From Alloboseaceae bacterium BT-24-1 (GTDB lineage Bacteria > Pseudomonadota > Alphaproteobacteria > Rhizobiales > Beijerinckiaceae): DNA of 64,000 bases. The notes under the pieces are model-generated. The model was not told the DNA's origin and ran no database searches. It was given only the letters and a program-made list of their open reading frames with translations. The position numbers and the translations under genes are program-made. The stretch covers positions 186,001 to 250,000 of the forward strand of contig JAOYTL010000003.1 in NCBI GenBank assembly GCA_025846845.1, read 5' to 3'. How positions within the stretch are numbered: the first letter of the stretch is position 1; each line of letters starts with the position of its first letter. Positions 1 through 7,937 of the stretch are shown piece by piece.

Positions 1-690
1 GAAGCCCGGCTCGGCGGCGGCGATGCGACGCCCGAGGACTGCGCTCATCAAGGCGACGATCTCGTCGCGATCGGGCGATCCGTCGGCGCAAAGATCGAAG
101 GCACCGTATGACAGACGGTTGCTGCTGAAGGCGATGGCGGCAGCTTCTGCGACGTCGCGATAATCGACCCGGGCAACGCGCATCGTTGCCGGGAACGGCT
201 CGGCAAAGGTCGCGGTCTTCACGATGGTGGGCCACGCGGCGATCAGGTTCTGAAAGAGATTGGTCGGCCGCAGGATCGTATAATCGAGCCCGGATTCGAA
301 CAGCGCCTGTTCGACGACGATCTTGCTCGCATGATTGGGGAGCTTGGCATAAGTCGGCTGGATCACCGAGGAATAGACGAATTTCGCCACGCCCTCCTGC
401 TGAGCGGCGCGCACCATGTTAAGGCCCATCTCAGCTTCGTCAGGGGCGAAGGCCGGGCCGATATGAAAGATGCCCTGAACGCCGCGCACTGCCGCAAGCA
501 GCGTGTCGGGGTGACGGAGATCGCCGCGAGCCAGGTCGGCAGCGCCATTCCGCAGAGCCGCCGCGGCGGCGACATCGTCGCGCACGAGCGCCCGAACCTT
601 GATTCCCTTGCGTAGCAGCGCGGGAGGGACGAGGCCGGCAAATCGGCCATGGGCCCCGACAGCGAGGACAGTGTCGATCTCAGCAGTCAT
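1..690 (-). CDS. NmrA-like NAD(P)-binding protein (partial, C-terminus beyond window)
   Basis: The minus-strand frame opens at an ATG at 690 and stays open to base 1, giving at least 230 residues. The N-terminus reads TVLAVGAHGRFAGLVPPALL, a Rossmann beta-alpha-beta with a glycine-rich dinucleotide loop. Later segments (RALVRDD, GVQGIFHIGPAF, YSSVIQPTYAKLPNHASK, YTILRPTNLFQN) match the NmrA/atypical short-chain dehydrogenase pattern, in which the protein senses or uses NAD(P)H. It is divergent from a LysR gene at 807, which may regulate it. Substrate unknown. The C-terminus lies outside the window. Confidence 0.8.
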   Translation of the reverse strand, partial: MTAEIDTVLAVGAHGRFAGLVPPALLRKGIKVRALVRDDVAAAAALRNGAADLARGDLRHPDTLLAAVRGVQGIFHIGPAFAPDEAEMGLNMVRAAQQEGVAKFVYSSVIQPTYAKLPNHASKIVVEQALFESGLDYTILRPTNLFQNLIAAWPTIVKTATFAEPFPATMRVARVDYRDVAEAAAIAFSSNRLSYGAFDLCADGSPDRDEIVALMSAVLGRRIAAAEPGF

Positions 691-767
691 CAGCGAACTC
701 CATTGAACATCGTCAGCTCAATGTGAGGCGCGTGGCTTGGGTTGATAATCGATGCACTTCGAGAGAT

Positions 768-790
768 ATTATATCGAACACCAATATAAT
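768..790. promoter_or_regulatory. Inverted repeat between divergent nmrA-like and lysR genes
   Basis: ATTATAT (768-774) and ATATAAT (784-790) are exact reverse complements separated by nine bases, 17 bp before the lysR start. This spacing and AT-rich symmetry fit a LysR-type recognition site controlling the divergent pair. Binding is an inference. Confidence 0.4.
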
Positions 791-806
791 CTGACTGCGC
801 AAACTC

Positions 807-1712
807 ATGCATCGTCTCGAGGACCTGGAGGCGTTCGTCGCCATCCTGGACGAGGGAAGCTTCACCGCCGCGGCGCGGGCGCTGCGGCGCTCCCTGCAAT
901 CGGTCAGCAGATCGCTCGCCACAATCGAGGAGAGCATCGGCGTCGAGCTCGTGCGCCGCACCACCCGCCGATCGCATCCGACCGAAGCCGGACGCCGCTT
1001 CTATTCGCGGATTCGGCCGGCGCTTCTCGAGATCACCGATGCCGGTGCGGAGGCCAGCAACCAGCGCGCCGAGCCTGTCGGGCTGCTGCGGATCAGCGCG
1101 CCCGTTCTGTTCGCGCCCGTCCATGTCGTCCCGGCGCTCGCCGAGTTCCTTGAGCGATATCCGAAGATCGAGGTCGAGCTCAGCCTGAGCGATCGCTTTC
1201 TCGATCTTGTCGAGAATGGCATCGACCTCGCGGTTCGCATCGGCGACCTGCCCGATTCCGAGCTGAAGGCGCGGCGGCTGGGCGCCCTGCGCCGCGTGGT
1301 CTATGGATCACCGACCTATTTCGCCAAACATGGTCGTCCCGACCATCCCAGTGAGCTTGCCAATCACCAATGCCTGACGCGCCGTCTCGATGTGATGTCG
1401 GAGGCATGGCCGTTTCAGATCGACGGCGAACTCCACACCATTCGCGTAAGTGGGAGGTTGCGGACCGACAGCACTGCCGCAACTTATTCGGCTGCCGCGC
1501 TCGGCCTGGGGCTCGGCTTCACACCGCTCTGGCAAATCCGCGACCTGGTCGAACGAGGCGAGCTCGAAATCGTGCTGGCGCAATACGAGACGCAGAGGGT
1601 TCCGATCCATGCGGTGATGCCAGCGGCCAAGATTCCGCTTCCGGCCGCACGTCTCTTCGCCGAGCACCTCGCGCGACGCCTCAACCCGGCGAACCTCGAA
1701 GGACACCAATAA
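807..1712 (+). CDS. LysR-family transcriptional regulator
   Basis: The 301-residue protein has a LysR N-terminal winged helix-turn-helix (about residues 3-60: LEDLEAFVAILDEGSF, then TAAARALRRSLQSVSRSLA, then ELVRRTTRR) and a periplasmic-binding-like effector domain (about 90-295). This is the usual LysR length. The subtype with 'RISAPVLFAPVHVVPALAEF' resembles regulators that control an adjacent divergent oxidoreductase. The ATG at 807 follows an AT-rich inverted repeat. The effector is unknown. Confidence 0.9.
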   Translation: MHRLEDLEAFVAILDEGSFTAAARALRRSLQSVSRSLATIEESIGVELVRRTTRRSHPTEAGRRFYSRIRPALLEITDAGAEASNQRAEPVGLLRISAPVLFAPVHVVPALAEFLERYPKIEVELSLSDRFLDLVENGIDLAVRIGDLPDSELKARRLGALRRVVYGSPTYFAKHGRPDHPSELANHQCLTRRLDVMSEAWPFQIDGELHTIRVSGRLRTDSTAATYSAAALGLGLGFTPLWQIRDLVERGELEIVLAQYETQRVPIHAVMPAAKIPLPAARLFAEHLARRLNPANLEGHQ

Positions 1713-1781
1713 GCCGGACAGGCAAAGTCGAACCCGCGCGCAAAGCTGGCCGCAAGCGAGGCGATGCGTGGCCGCGTTGTC

Positions 1782-2750
1782 CTAGGTCCCGGCTCGAGCC
1801 TTCAGGGACGGCAGCAATCTTAGGGCATTGCCTGACAGGATCGCATCGGTTGCCTCGCTCGACAGCGCCATGGCATCGAGCGATTTGACACCCGCCATCA
1901 TCGCGTCCTCTGGCGCGTAGGGGTAGTCGCTGCCGAAGAGGACATGGGCCGGTGTCGTCAGGGACATAAGCGTGTCCAGCACAGGCGGCTCCACCGACAG
2001 GGCGGTGTCGAAATATAGCGTCTGGAGCAGCGCCTTCACGCCTTCCGGGACCATCTGCTTGTAGTCCGGCCGGCGCTCGAGCCTGGCAAGGCGTCCTGCG
2101 AGGAACGGTATCGTGCCACCGGCATGAGAGAAGATCAGACGCAGCTTCGGATACCGGCCGATCGTGCCGGAAAACAGCAGATTGGCGATCGCCCGCGTGG
2201 TGTCGAACGGGAATTCGAGAGAGGCCGCTGGCAGCCCGACCCAGCAGCCACAGGGCGTATCGTTCGGATGCACGAAGACCGTCGCCGCCCGACGGTTCAG
2301 CTCTTCGAAGACGGGATCGAACAGGGGGTCGCCGAGATAGCGGCCGCCATAATTGGTGAGCAGGCCGATGCCGTCGGCTTCAAGCTCGTCGAAGGCGCGT
2401 TCGATCTCCTCGAGGCTGGCGTCGATATCCGGCAGCGGCAGCGAGGCGAAGCTGCCGAAGCGCCCGGGATGATCCGTGCCGATGCGCGCGGCAAAATCGT
2501 TGCAATGGCTGCACAACGCCGCGCGCTGGCCCTCATCGCACTGAAAGCCCGGGGCCGAGATCGAGACGACCGCGAGCGAGACGCCGTTGCGGTCCATCGC
2601 CTCGATCGATTGCTGCGGGCTCCAGCTGGGCGCCTGCCCGGAGACCAGCGTGCGGCCGATCGCATCGGCGCCGACCAGCTCGCGATAGCGCGGCGGGATG
2701 AAATGGTGATGGATGTCGATGCGCCGCCGCATCAGTGCTGCGCCGGTCAT
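1782..2750 (-). CDS. Amidohydrolase family 2 (ACMSD-like) metal-dependent hydrolase/decarboxylase
   Basis: The 322-residue TIM-barrel protein carries the metal-binding HxH near the N-terminus (IDIHHHFIPP), a barrel His (FVHPND), a second (IFSHAGG) and the catalytic-type Asp (FGSDYPY). This is the 2-amino-3-carboxymuconate-6-semialdehyde decarboxylase-like family, whose members decarboxylate or hydrolyse ring-cleavage products. It starts 4 bp inside the end of the isochorismatase-fold gene, so the two are translationally coupled. It is the last gene of the LigA-LigB-isochorismatase-amidohydrolase operon. Its likely role is processing the open-ring product; the exact reaction is not shown by sequence. 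Confidence 0.88.
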   Translation of the reverse strand: MTGAALMRRRIDIHHHFIPPRYRELVGADAIGRTLVSGQAPSWSPQQSIEAMDRNGVSLAVVSISAPGFQCDEGQRAALCSHCNDFAARIGTDHPGRFGSFASLPLPDIDASLEEIERAFDELEADGIGLLTNYGGRYLGDPLFDPVFEELNRRAATVFVHPNDTPCGCWVGLPAASLEFPFDTTRAIANLLFSGTIGRYPKLRLIFSHAGGTIPFLAGRLARLERRPDYKQMVPEGVKALLQTLYFDTALSVEPPVLDTLMSLTTPAHVLFGSDYPYAPEDAMMAGVKSLDAMALSSEATDAILSGNALRLLPSLKARAGT

Positions 2751-3478
2751 CGGTTCCCGCCGGGCAACAGCGCGTCCGGGACCTGAGAATGCGCCTGCAT
2801 GCCACCGGCGTCTGCCCGCGGAACGGCCCAGGCCAGCTCGACGACCTCCGCCGTGACCACATCGCCGAACAGGAAACCGACATTGGCGAGCGTGGCCTGG
2901 TGCTGCACGGCCGCGTGCGAGGCGACGGCGTCCTGCACGATTGCGACGTCGAAGCCGCGGCTATGGGCTTCGCGCAAGGTCGACTCCACGCAGACATTGG
3001 TCTGCACACCGGCGAAGACGAGGGCTTCGCGCCCAAGTTCCCGCAGATGCCGCTCCAGTCCCGGATTGGAGAAGCCGGAATAGGTGTGCTTCTCGAAGAC
3101 GGTCTCGCCAGGCTCCGGGGAAACGCCGAAGAACCCGGCTCCCCAAGAACCGCGCTCGCAGCAGACAGCGCTGGCGCCGATCCGGCGCCGTTGCGCGATC
3201 ATCGAGGGCGGGATCTCGCGCTCCTCATAGCAGGCCGTCAGCCAGATCACCGGAACCCCGGCGCGGCGCGCCCTCGCCAGCAGGCCATTGAGCGGCGGCA
3301 CGATGGCGGCCAGGCCGGACACGTCCTTGCCGATGCCGGCGATATAGCCGCCGGGGGCACAGAAATCGTTCTGCATGTCGACCACGATCAGCGCGGTGCG
3401 CCGTGGCGCTATCCGCTCCTCGACCGTCGCCAGGGCGCTCTGGCTGGCAAACGCTTCTCTTGTCCCGCGCTTGGCCAT
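2747..3478 (-). CDS. Isochorismatase-like cysteine hydrolase
   Basis: The start at 3478 (MAKRGTREAF) gives 243 residues. The reading frame extends further upstream, but only inside the LigB-like gene. The isochorismatase/nicotinamidase triad is visible: Asp in ALIVVDMQNDF, Lys in FEKHTYSGF, and the nucleophilic Cys in GVQTNVCVESTLREA. Members with the Cys are usually amidases (nicotinamidase, N-carbamoylsarcosine or maleamate amidohydrolase). The start codon follows the LigB-like stop by one base. In this operon it may hydrolyse an amide or imine formed after ring cleavage, which hints at a nitrogen-containing ring; that is inference. Confidence 0.88.
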   Translation of the reverse strand: MAKRGTREAFASQSALATVEERIAPRRTALIVVDMQNDFCAPGGYIAGIGKDVSGLAAIVPPLNGLLARARRAGVPVIWLTACYEEREIPPSMIAQRRRIGASAVCCERGSWGAGFFGVSPEPGETVFEKHTYSGFSNPGLERHLRELGREALVFAGVQTNVCVESTLREAHSRGFDVAIVQDAVASHAAVQHQATLANVGFLFGDVVTAEVVELAWAVPRADAGGMQAHSQVPDALLPGGNR

Positions 3479-3479
3479 G

Positions 3480-4319
3480 TCAGGCGAAGTCCGACCAGAC
3501 GCTGGCGCCGATGCCGCAACGCATCTCCGCCGAGGCCACGTAGAAGACCGAGCGCGCCCCGGTGCCGCCCGCCGCCGCCATCGCCACCATCCAGGCGAGA
3601 AGCTCGGTGGTGCCGCCGCCGCCGGCATCGTTCATCCGCTCGACGGTCGCCTCGCGGATCACGCGGTCGGCGTCGCTTTCCTCCATCAGTTCGAGGAACC
3701 AGCGGTCGAATTTCGAATCCATCGTGAAATAGCGTGGCCCGCCGGGCTCATGCGACAGCCCGCCGGTGCCCATCAGCCCGACGCGCAGGCCTGCGGGCAG
3801 GACATCGCGCACGATCCGCCGCAATTCCCGGCCGAAGCGGATGCAATCGGCCGGCTCCGGCACCGGCGGATTGATGCAGTTCATATGGATCGGCAGGATC
3901 GGTACGTCATAGCCGAGATACCAGAGTGGCACCGACCAGTTGTCGTCGAAGAGCAGGCCATCGCCGCGATCGATCTTGTGGCCGGCGGCAACCGCCTCGC
4001 GAGCGATGATCTCGGCGATCTCGGGCCGGCCGCGAACCTGGTAGCCCGGCTGCTTCAGCCAGGCCTTAAAGAATTCGGCCGGGCCAGTCCACTGCGAGGC
4101 GCAATCGACGCGCCAATTCGGCGGGTTCTTCAGGGGCAGGTTGAGCAGGTGGTCGTTGCCGACGCCGATGATCACGTCGGGCTTCGCCGCGCGCATGATC
4201 TGGCCCAGTTCCTCATATCCGGCCTGGATCGCCTGCTGGTCGGAGACGGGGCAGGAATCGAGCCAGCCCGTAACGCCCGGCGCATGCGCCATGGCCATGA
4301 TCGAAACGAACTCAGCCAT
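3480..4319 (-). CDS. Class III extradiol ring-cleavage dioxygenase, LigB-like catalytic subunit
   Basis: The ATG at 4319 (MAEFVSIMAMAHAPG) gives 279 residues, the usual LigB length. The non-haem Fe(II) ligands known for LigB can be placed: His in MAHAPG, His in GVGNDHLLN and Glu in GGTTELLAW. The acid/base His is in GTGGLSHEPGG. It overlaps the LigA-like gene by 8 bp, as expected for an alpha/beta pair. These enzymes open catecholic rings meta to the hydroxyls. With an amidase-type partner and a creatininase nearby, the substrate could be a dihydroxypyridine rather than protocatechuate. Confidence 0.88.
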   Translation of the reverse strand: MAEFVSIMAMAHAPGVTGWLDSCPVSDQQAIQAGYEELGQIMRAAKPDVIIGVGNDHLLNLPLKNPPNWRVDCASQWTGPAEFFKAWLKQPGYQVRGRPEIAEIIAREAVAAGHKIDRGDGLLFDDNWSVPLWYLGYDVPILPIHMNCINPPVPEPADCIRFGRELRRIVRDVLPAGLRVGLMGTGGLSHEPGGPRYFTMDSKFDRWFLELMEESDADRVIREATVERMNDAGGGGTTELLAWMVAMAAAGGTGARSVFYVASAEMRCGIGASVWSDFA

Positions 4320-4650
4320 GCGGGTTCTCCTCGCTTGAAGCGTCGCGATGCTCGACGATCTGCTCGCCGAAGGAGCGGCGATAAGCTTCGGCAGCCGCGC
4401 TCTTGGTCGTGTTGCCGGCGGCGCCGTGAAAAAGCCGCGTGACCTGCGGCAGGAAGTACGGGTGCACGCCGAGCTCGCCGAGGCGCCGGACGTCGACGGC
4501 GCGGAACGCCTCGCGCTCGGCCGGGCTGAGGCCATAGGCCTCCATCAGCTCTTCGAGCCGCTCCTTGAAGTGCGGCCAGACCTCGTTGTCGCGGCGGATG
4601 TCGAAGATCAGCCGGTTGGAAGGCAGATCGGGGTCGAATTCGTTCGCCAT
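4312..4650 (-). CDS. LigA-like small subunit of extradiol dioxygenase
   Basis: The ATG at 4650 (MANEFDPDLPS) gives 112 residues. The helical sequence DNEVWPHFKERLEELMEAYG, then LSPAEREAFRAVDVRRLGELGVHPYFLPQVTRLFHG, is the LigA fold that caps the LigB active site (the 'GVHPYFLPQVTRLF' segment is typical). It is the first gene of the ring-cleavage operon. The frame can be extended upstream into the intergenic region, but the extension there is low-complexity and lies beyond the promoter-like AT-rich DNA, so the short form is preferred. Confidence 0.85.
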   Translation of the reverse strand: MANEFDPDLPSNRLIFDIRRDNEVWPHFKERLEELMEAYGLSPAEREAFRAVDVRRLGELGVHPYFLPQVTRLFHGAAGNTTKSAAAEAYRRSFGEQIVEHRDASSEENPHG

Positions 4651-4702
4651 CGTGAGCTCTCCTGTGTGGCGATCCATAGCGGGCGATATTCTCCGGTGCA
4701 AC

Positions 4703-4719
4703 AATAATTTATAAATTTT
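4703..4719 (-). promoter_or_regulatory. Candidate GntR operator, site 1 (AT-rich 17-bp motif)
   Basis: Read on the minus strand the site is AAAATTTATAAATTATT, with a perfect 12-bp palindrome AATTTATAAATT at 4706-4717. The same 17-mer with one change occurs on the plus strand at 5648-5664 before the Liv operon. The two copies flank gntR, one facing each catabolic operon. The shared motif is direct sequence evidence; binding by the GntR protein is inferred. Confidence 0.55.
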
Positions 4720-4836
4720 GTGCTTTTGATGCAAAATCAGCTTCTTAGAAATTATCCCATATGCAGCCGATTTCGTGTATTGCAGGTGGAAATGAGCAGG
4801 CGGACCGCCTCGATTCGCGTCCGCAAGGAGGTATGG

Positions 4837-5601
4837 ATGGCGGATATTGCCAGCAAACGGCCGAAGCCCGACTGGGGCCCTTCGGCTTGGCTGCTCAGAC
4901 AGGACGGGCCGCGCACACAGGCCGACGAGGCGCTCATCAAGCTGCGCCGCGACATCATCGTCGGCGAGTTCGAGCCCGGAAAGCGGCTGCGGCCGGACCA
5001 GCTCGAGGAGCGCTACGACATCGGCCGTAATCCAGTCCGGGAGGCGCTGTCGCGCCTCGCCGTCGAAGGGCTGGTGCGTGGCGAAGGGCAGCGTGGGTTC
5101 CAGGTCGCGCCGGTGTCGCGTGAGGAATTGCTCGATGTCGCCGATCTCAGGCAGCGCTTCTCGACGATGGCGCTGGCCCGGTCGATCGCCAATGGCGACG
5201 ATGAATGGGAGGCCGGGATCGTCGGCGCCTATCACCGCATGTCGCGCATGGAAACGAGCCTGACCGGGGATCCCGCGAGCTATGCCGACGAATGGGAGCA
5301 GCGCAACAGCGCCTTCCACAACGCGCTCGAAGCGGCCTGCGGCTCGCCCTGGCTGCTGCATTTCTGCGCCCTGCTCTATGAGCAGTCGGAGCGCTATCGC
5401 CGCGCCGTGGTGCGTTATCCCGAGCTGCGGCCCTCGATCCATGCCGAGCACAAGGCGATCCTCGACGCCTGCCTCGCCCGCCGCGAGGCGGAGGCCTGCC
5501 GGCTGCTCGCCGAGCATATCGAGGGCGGTGCGAGGGCAACGCTTGCCAAGCTCGATGAGCAGCTCGGTGCAAGCCCGCCGAAGCGCCGTCGTGGTCGCTG
5601 A
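4837..5601 (+). CDS. GntR-family (FCD-type) transcriptional regulator
   Basis: The ATG at 4837 (MADIASKRPK) is chosen because a strong AAGGAGG lies at 4825-4831; the frame opens further upstream without such a site. The 254-residue product has a GntR winged helix (about 28-95: ALIKLRRDIIVGEFEPGKRL, then PVREALSRLAVEGLV) and an all-helical FCD ligand domain with a Zn/acid-binding His set (HNALEAAC, EHKAILDA, LLAEHIEGG). It sits between the ring-cleavage operon and the Liv importer and probably controls both. Ligand unknown; FCD proteins typically sense small organic acids. Confidence 0.9.
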   Translation: MADIASKRPKPDWGPSAWLLRQDGPRTQADEALIKLRRDIIVGEFEPGKRLRPDQLEERYDIGRNPVREALSRLAVEGLVRGEGQRGFQVAPVSREELLDVADLRQRFSTMALARSIANGDDEWEAGIVGAYHRMSRMETSLTGDPASYADEWEQRNSAFHNALEAACGSPWLLHFCALLYEQSERYRRAVVRYPELRPSIHAEHKAILDACLARREAEACRLLAEHIEGGARATLAKLDEQLGASPPKRRRGR

Positions 5602-5624
5602 GGCTCCGTCTGGCTTTTGTGTAG

Positions 5625-5643
5625 TTCACATTTTTTATGTGAA
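5625..5643. promoter_or_regulatory. Inverted repeat upstream of the Liv-type operon
   Basis: TTCACAT (5625-5631) and ATGTGAA (5637-5643) are exact reverse complements around a T5 loop, 24 bp after the gntR stop. It could serve as a hairpin at the end of the gntR transcript or as an operator for the operon starting at 5846. There is no GC-rich stem, so a strong intrinsic terminator is unlikely. Confidence 0.35.
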
Positions 5644-5647
5644 ATCG

Positions 5648-5664
5648 AAAATTCATAAATTATT
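5648..5664 (+). promoter_or_regulatory. Candidate GntR operator, site 2, with adjacent -35-like TTGACA
   Basis: AAAATTCATAAATTATT matches the minus-strand motif at 4703-4719 at 16 of 17 positions. A TTGACA hexamer (5664-5669) overlaps its last base, so a protein bound here would block a promoter at that -35. A convincing -10 was not found. Confidence 0.5.
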
Positions 5665-5845
5665 TGACAGGCGCCGATTTCGATGATCCTTTGAACTCAC
5701 CCTGACGTCTCGTCGACGTCGCAGTCCCGGAATCGGGCAAGGGGCGGGATTTCCGCAGGCTCGCGCACTGCCGCCATGGGGGGCGGCTGAAGCGCGGACC
5801 GTGAGCCGGCAGCGGGCAACGCTGCATCTGAAACGGGAGATGATC

Positions 5846-7048
5846 GTGAACGGGGATTTCGGCTGGGCGCTGCGCGCCGCTACGTTCGGGCTGGCTTTGG
5901 CAACCGGATTTTCACCGGCGGCGGCTCCCGCTGCCGACGGCAAGCTGATCGTCGGGGTGATCCTGCCGTTGTCGGGCACCTTCGCCAACGAGGGCCGTCA
6001 GTATGAGCAGGGCATCGCCGCCTATCAGAAGCTCAACGGCAAGACGGTGGCCGGACAGCCAGTGGAGATCGTGACGCGCGACGACCAGGGACCGGGCTCC
6101 GGCGACCTTGCTCGCCGGCTGACGCAGGAACTGATCCTGCGCGACAAGGCGGATGTGATCATCGGCTACAGCTTCACGCCGAACGCGATGTCGGCCGCCT
6201 CGCTGCTCGGCGAGGCCAAGCGCCCGGCGATCATCGTCAACGCCGCGACCTCGATCATCACCGAACGCTCGCCCTATTTCGTCCGCGTCTCCTGGACCCT
6301 GCCGCAATCTGCCGCGACGCTCGGCGACTGGGCGGCGAAGAACGGCATCAAGACCGTCTACACCATGGTCTCCGACTATGCGCCGGGCATCGACGCCGAG
6401 ACCTGGTTCAAGAAGGCCTTCATCGCCGGCGGCGGACAGGTGGTCGGCGAGGTCCGTACCCCCGTGACGTCGATGGAATATGCGCCCTATCTGCAGCGCG
6501 TCATCGAGGCCAAGCCCGATGCGCTCTTCGCCTTCAATCCCGGCGGCGATGTCTCGGTGGCGTTCATGAAGGCAGCGCGCGAGCGCAATCTCGCCGGGGC
6601 CGGCATCAAGCTGCTGGTCACCGGCGACGTCGTCGAAGACAATTCGCTGTCCTTGATCGGTGAAGGGCTCGACGGCGTGATCTCGGCCCATCATTACCAG
6701 TCGGGCATTGCGAGCGCCGAGAACGAGCGCTTCATCAAGGCCTACAAGGAGGTCGCCGGCGCCGAGGCGATCCCGAACTTCCGCGCGGTCCAGGCCTATG
6801 ACGCGATGGACCTGCTCTACAAGGCCGTCGCCAAGGCCGGTGGCAAGACCGATGCCACCGCTTTGCTCGAGGCGATGAAGGGTATCACCCTGGCGAGCCC
6901 GCGCGGCACGATCACCATCGATCCGCAGACGCGCGACGTCGTTCAGGACGTCTATATCCGCCGCGGCGAGAAGGTCGACGGGCGCTGGCAGAACCGGACC
7001 TTCGAGACCTACAAGGCCGTGGCCGACCCCGGCAAGACCGCGCGCTGA
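5846..7048 (+). CDS. Branched-chain amino-acid-type ABC transporter substrate-binding protein
   Basis: The protein has a Sec signal peptide (LRAATFGLALATGFSPAAAP, cleavage near APAADG) followed by a type I periplasmic-binding fold typical of LivK-like proteins (KLIVGVILPLSGTFANEGRQ, YSFTPNAMSAASLLGEAKRP, RAVQAYDAMDLLY). GTG 5846 is preferred because GGGAG at 5835-5839 is six bases away; an in-frame ATG at 5840 abuts that site and a GTG at 5801 is also possible. It is the first gene of a five-gene Liv cassette plus creatininase. Members of this family near aromatic genes often bind aromatic acids or amides. Confidence 0.9.
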   Translation: MNGDFGWALRAATFGLALATGFSPAAAPAADGKLIVGVILPLSGTFANEGRQYEQGIAAYQKLNGKTVAGQPVEIVTRDDQGPGSGDLARRLTQELILRDKADVIIGYSFTPNAMSAASLLGEAKRPAIIVNAATSIITERSPYFVRVSWTLPQSAATLGDWAAKNGIKTVYTMVSDYAPGIDAETWFKKAFIAGGGQVVGEVRTPVTSMEYAPYLQRVIEAKPDALFAFNPGGDVSVAFMKAARERNLAGAGIKLLVTGDVVEDNSLSLIGEGLDGVISAHHYQSGIASAENERFIKAYKEVAGAEAIPNFRAVQAYDAMDLLYKAVAKAGGKTDATALLEAMKGITLASPRGTITIDPQTRDVVQDVYIRRGEKVDGRWQNRTFETYKAVADPGKTAR

Positions 7049-7076
7049 GTGCCGACTGGCAAGGGAGTAACTCCAG

Positions 7077-7937
7077 GTGTCCAGCCTCGTTGCCGTCCTG
7101 GTCGACGGCGTCGCCTACGGGATGCTGCTGTTCCTGTCCGCAGTCGGCCTCTCGGTCACGCTCGGCCTGATGCGCTTCATCAATCTCGCCCATGGCGCCT
7201 TCGCCATGGTGGGGGCGTATCTCGCCGTGGTCGTGGTCGCCGCCGGCCTTCCCTTCCTCCTCGCCTTGCCCTTGGTGTTCGTCGTGGTCGGCGCCTTCGG
7301 CATCGCGATCGAGCGGACTGCCATCCGTCATCTCTACCGGCGCAGCGCATTGGAGCAGGTGCTGTTCTCGATCGGGCTCGCCTTTGCGCTCGGCGCACTC
7401 GCCAATCTGATCTTCGGGCCGCAGCAGCAGGCGATCCAGACGCCGGCCTGGCTGACCGGGCGCGTGGCCCTGGCCGGGCTCGATATCACCAGCTACCGCC
7501 TCTTCCTGATCGCCATGGGGGCGGCGACCGCGATCGCCCTGATCTACCTGTTCGAGCACACCCTGTTCGGCGCCCGGATCCGCGCCGCGGTCGACAACCG
7601 CCGTGCTGCCGAAGGGATCGGCATCCAGGTCGAGCGCCTGTTCGCGCTCACCTTCGGGCTCGGCGCCGCCTTGGCCGGGCTCGGTGGCGCGCTCTCCGTC
7701 GAGATGCTCGGGCTCGATCCGGCTTTCGCCCTGAAATACCTGACTATGCTGCTGATGGTGGTCGCGATCGGCGGCGCCGGCTCGATCGAGGGTTCGCTGC
7801 TCGCGGCGCTCGGCCTCGGCACGATCGACGCGCTGTTCAAATATCTCCTGCCCGAGGCCGGCGGCTTCGTGATCTTCGGCTTGCTCGTCGCCGTGCTGCT
7901 GGTCAAGCCGGCAGGGTTGAAGGGACGAGCGGCATGA
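7077..7937 (+). CDS. LivH-like branched-chain amino acid ABC permease
   Basis: GTG 7077 (MSSLVAVLVDGVAYGMLLFL) lies after AAGGGAG at 7061-7067 and yields 286 residues with about eight hydrophobic segments. The family motif GLMRFINLAHGAFAMVGAYLA is present near residue 30, and the cytoplasmic loop with RAAVDNRRAAEGIGIQVER contacts the ATPases. It overlaps livM by 4 bp (ATGA). It forms the inner-membrane channel with the next gene. Confidence 0.92.
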   Translation: MSSLVAVLVDGVAYGMLLFLSAVGLSVTLGLMRFINLAHGAFAMVGAYLAVVVVAAGLPFLLALPLVFVVVGAFGIAIERTAIRHLYRRSALEQVLFSIGLAFALGALANLIFGPQQQAIQTPAWLTGRVALAGLDITSYRLFLIAMGAATAIALIYLFEHTLFGARIRAAVDNRRAAEGIGIQVERLFALTFGLGAALAGLGGALSVEMLGLDPAFALKYLTMLLMVVAIGGAGSIEGSLLAALGLGTIDALFKYLLPEAGGFVIFGLLVAVLLVKPAGLKGRAA

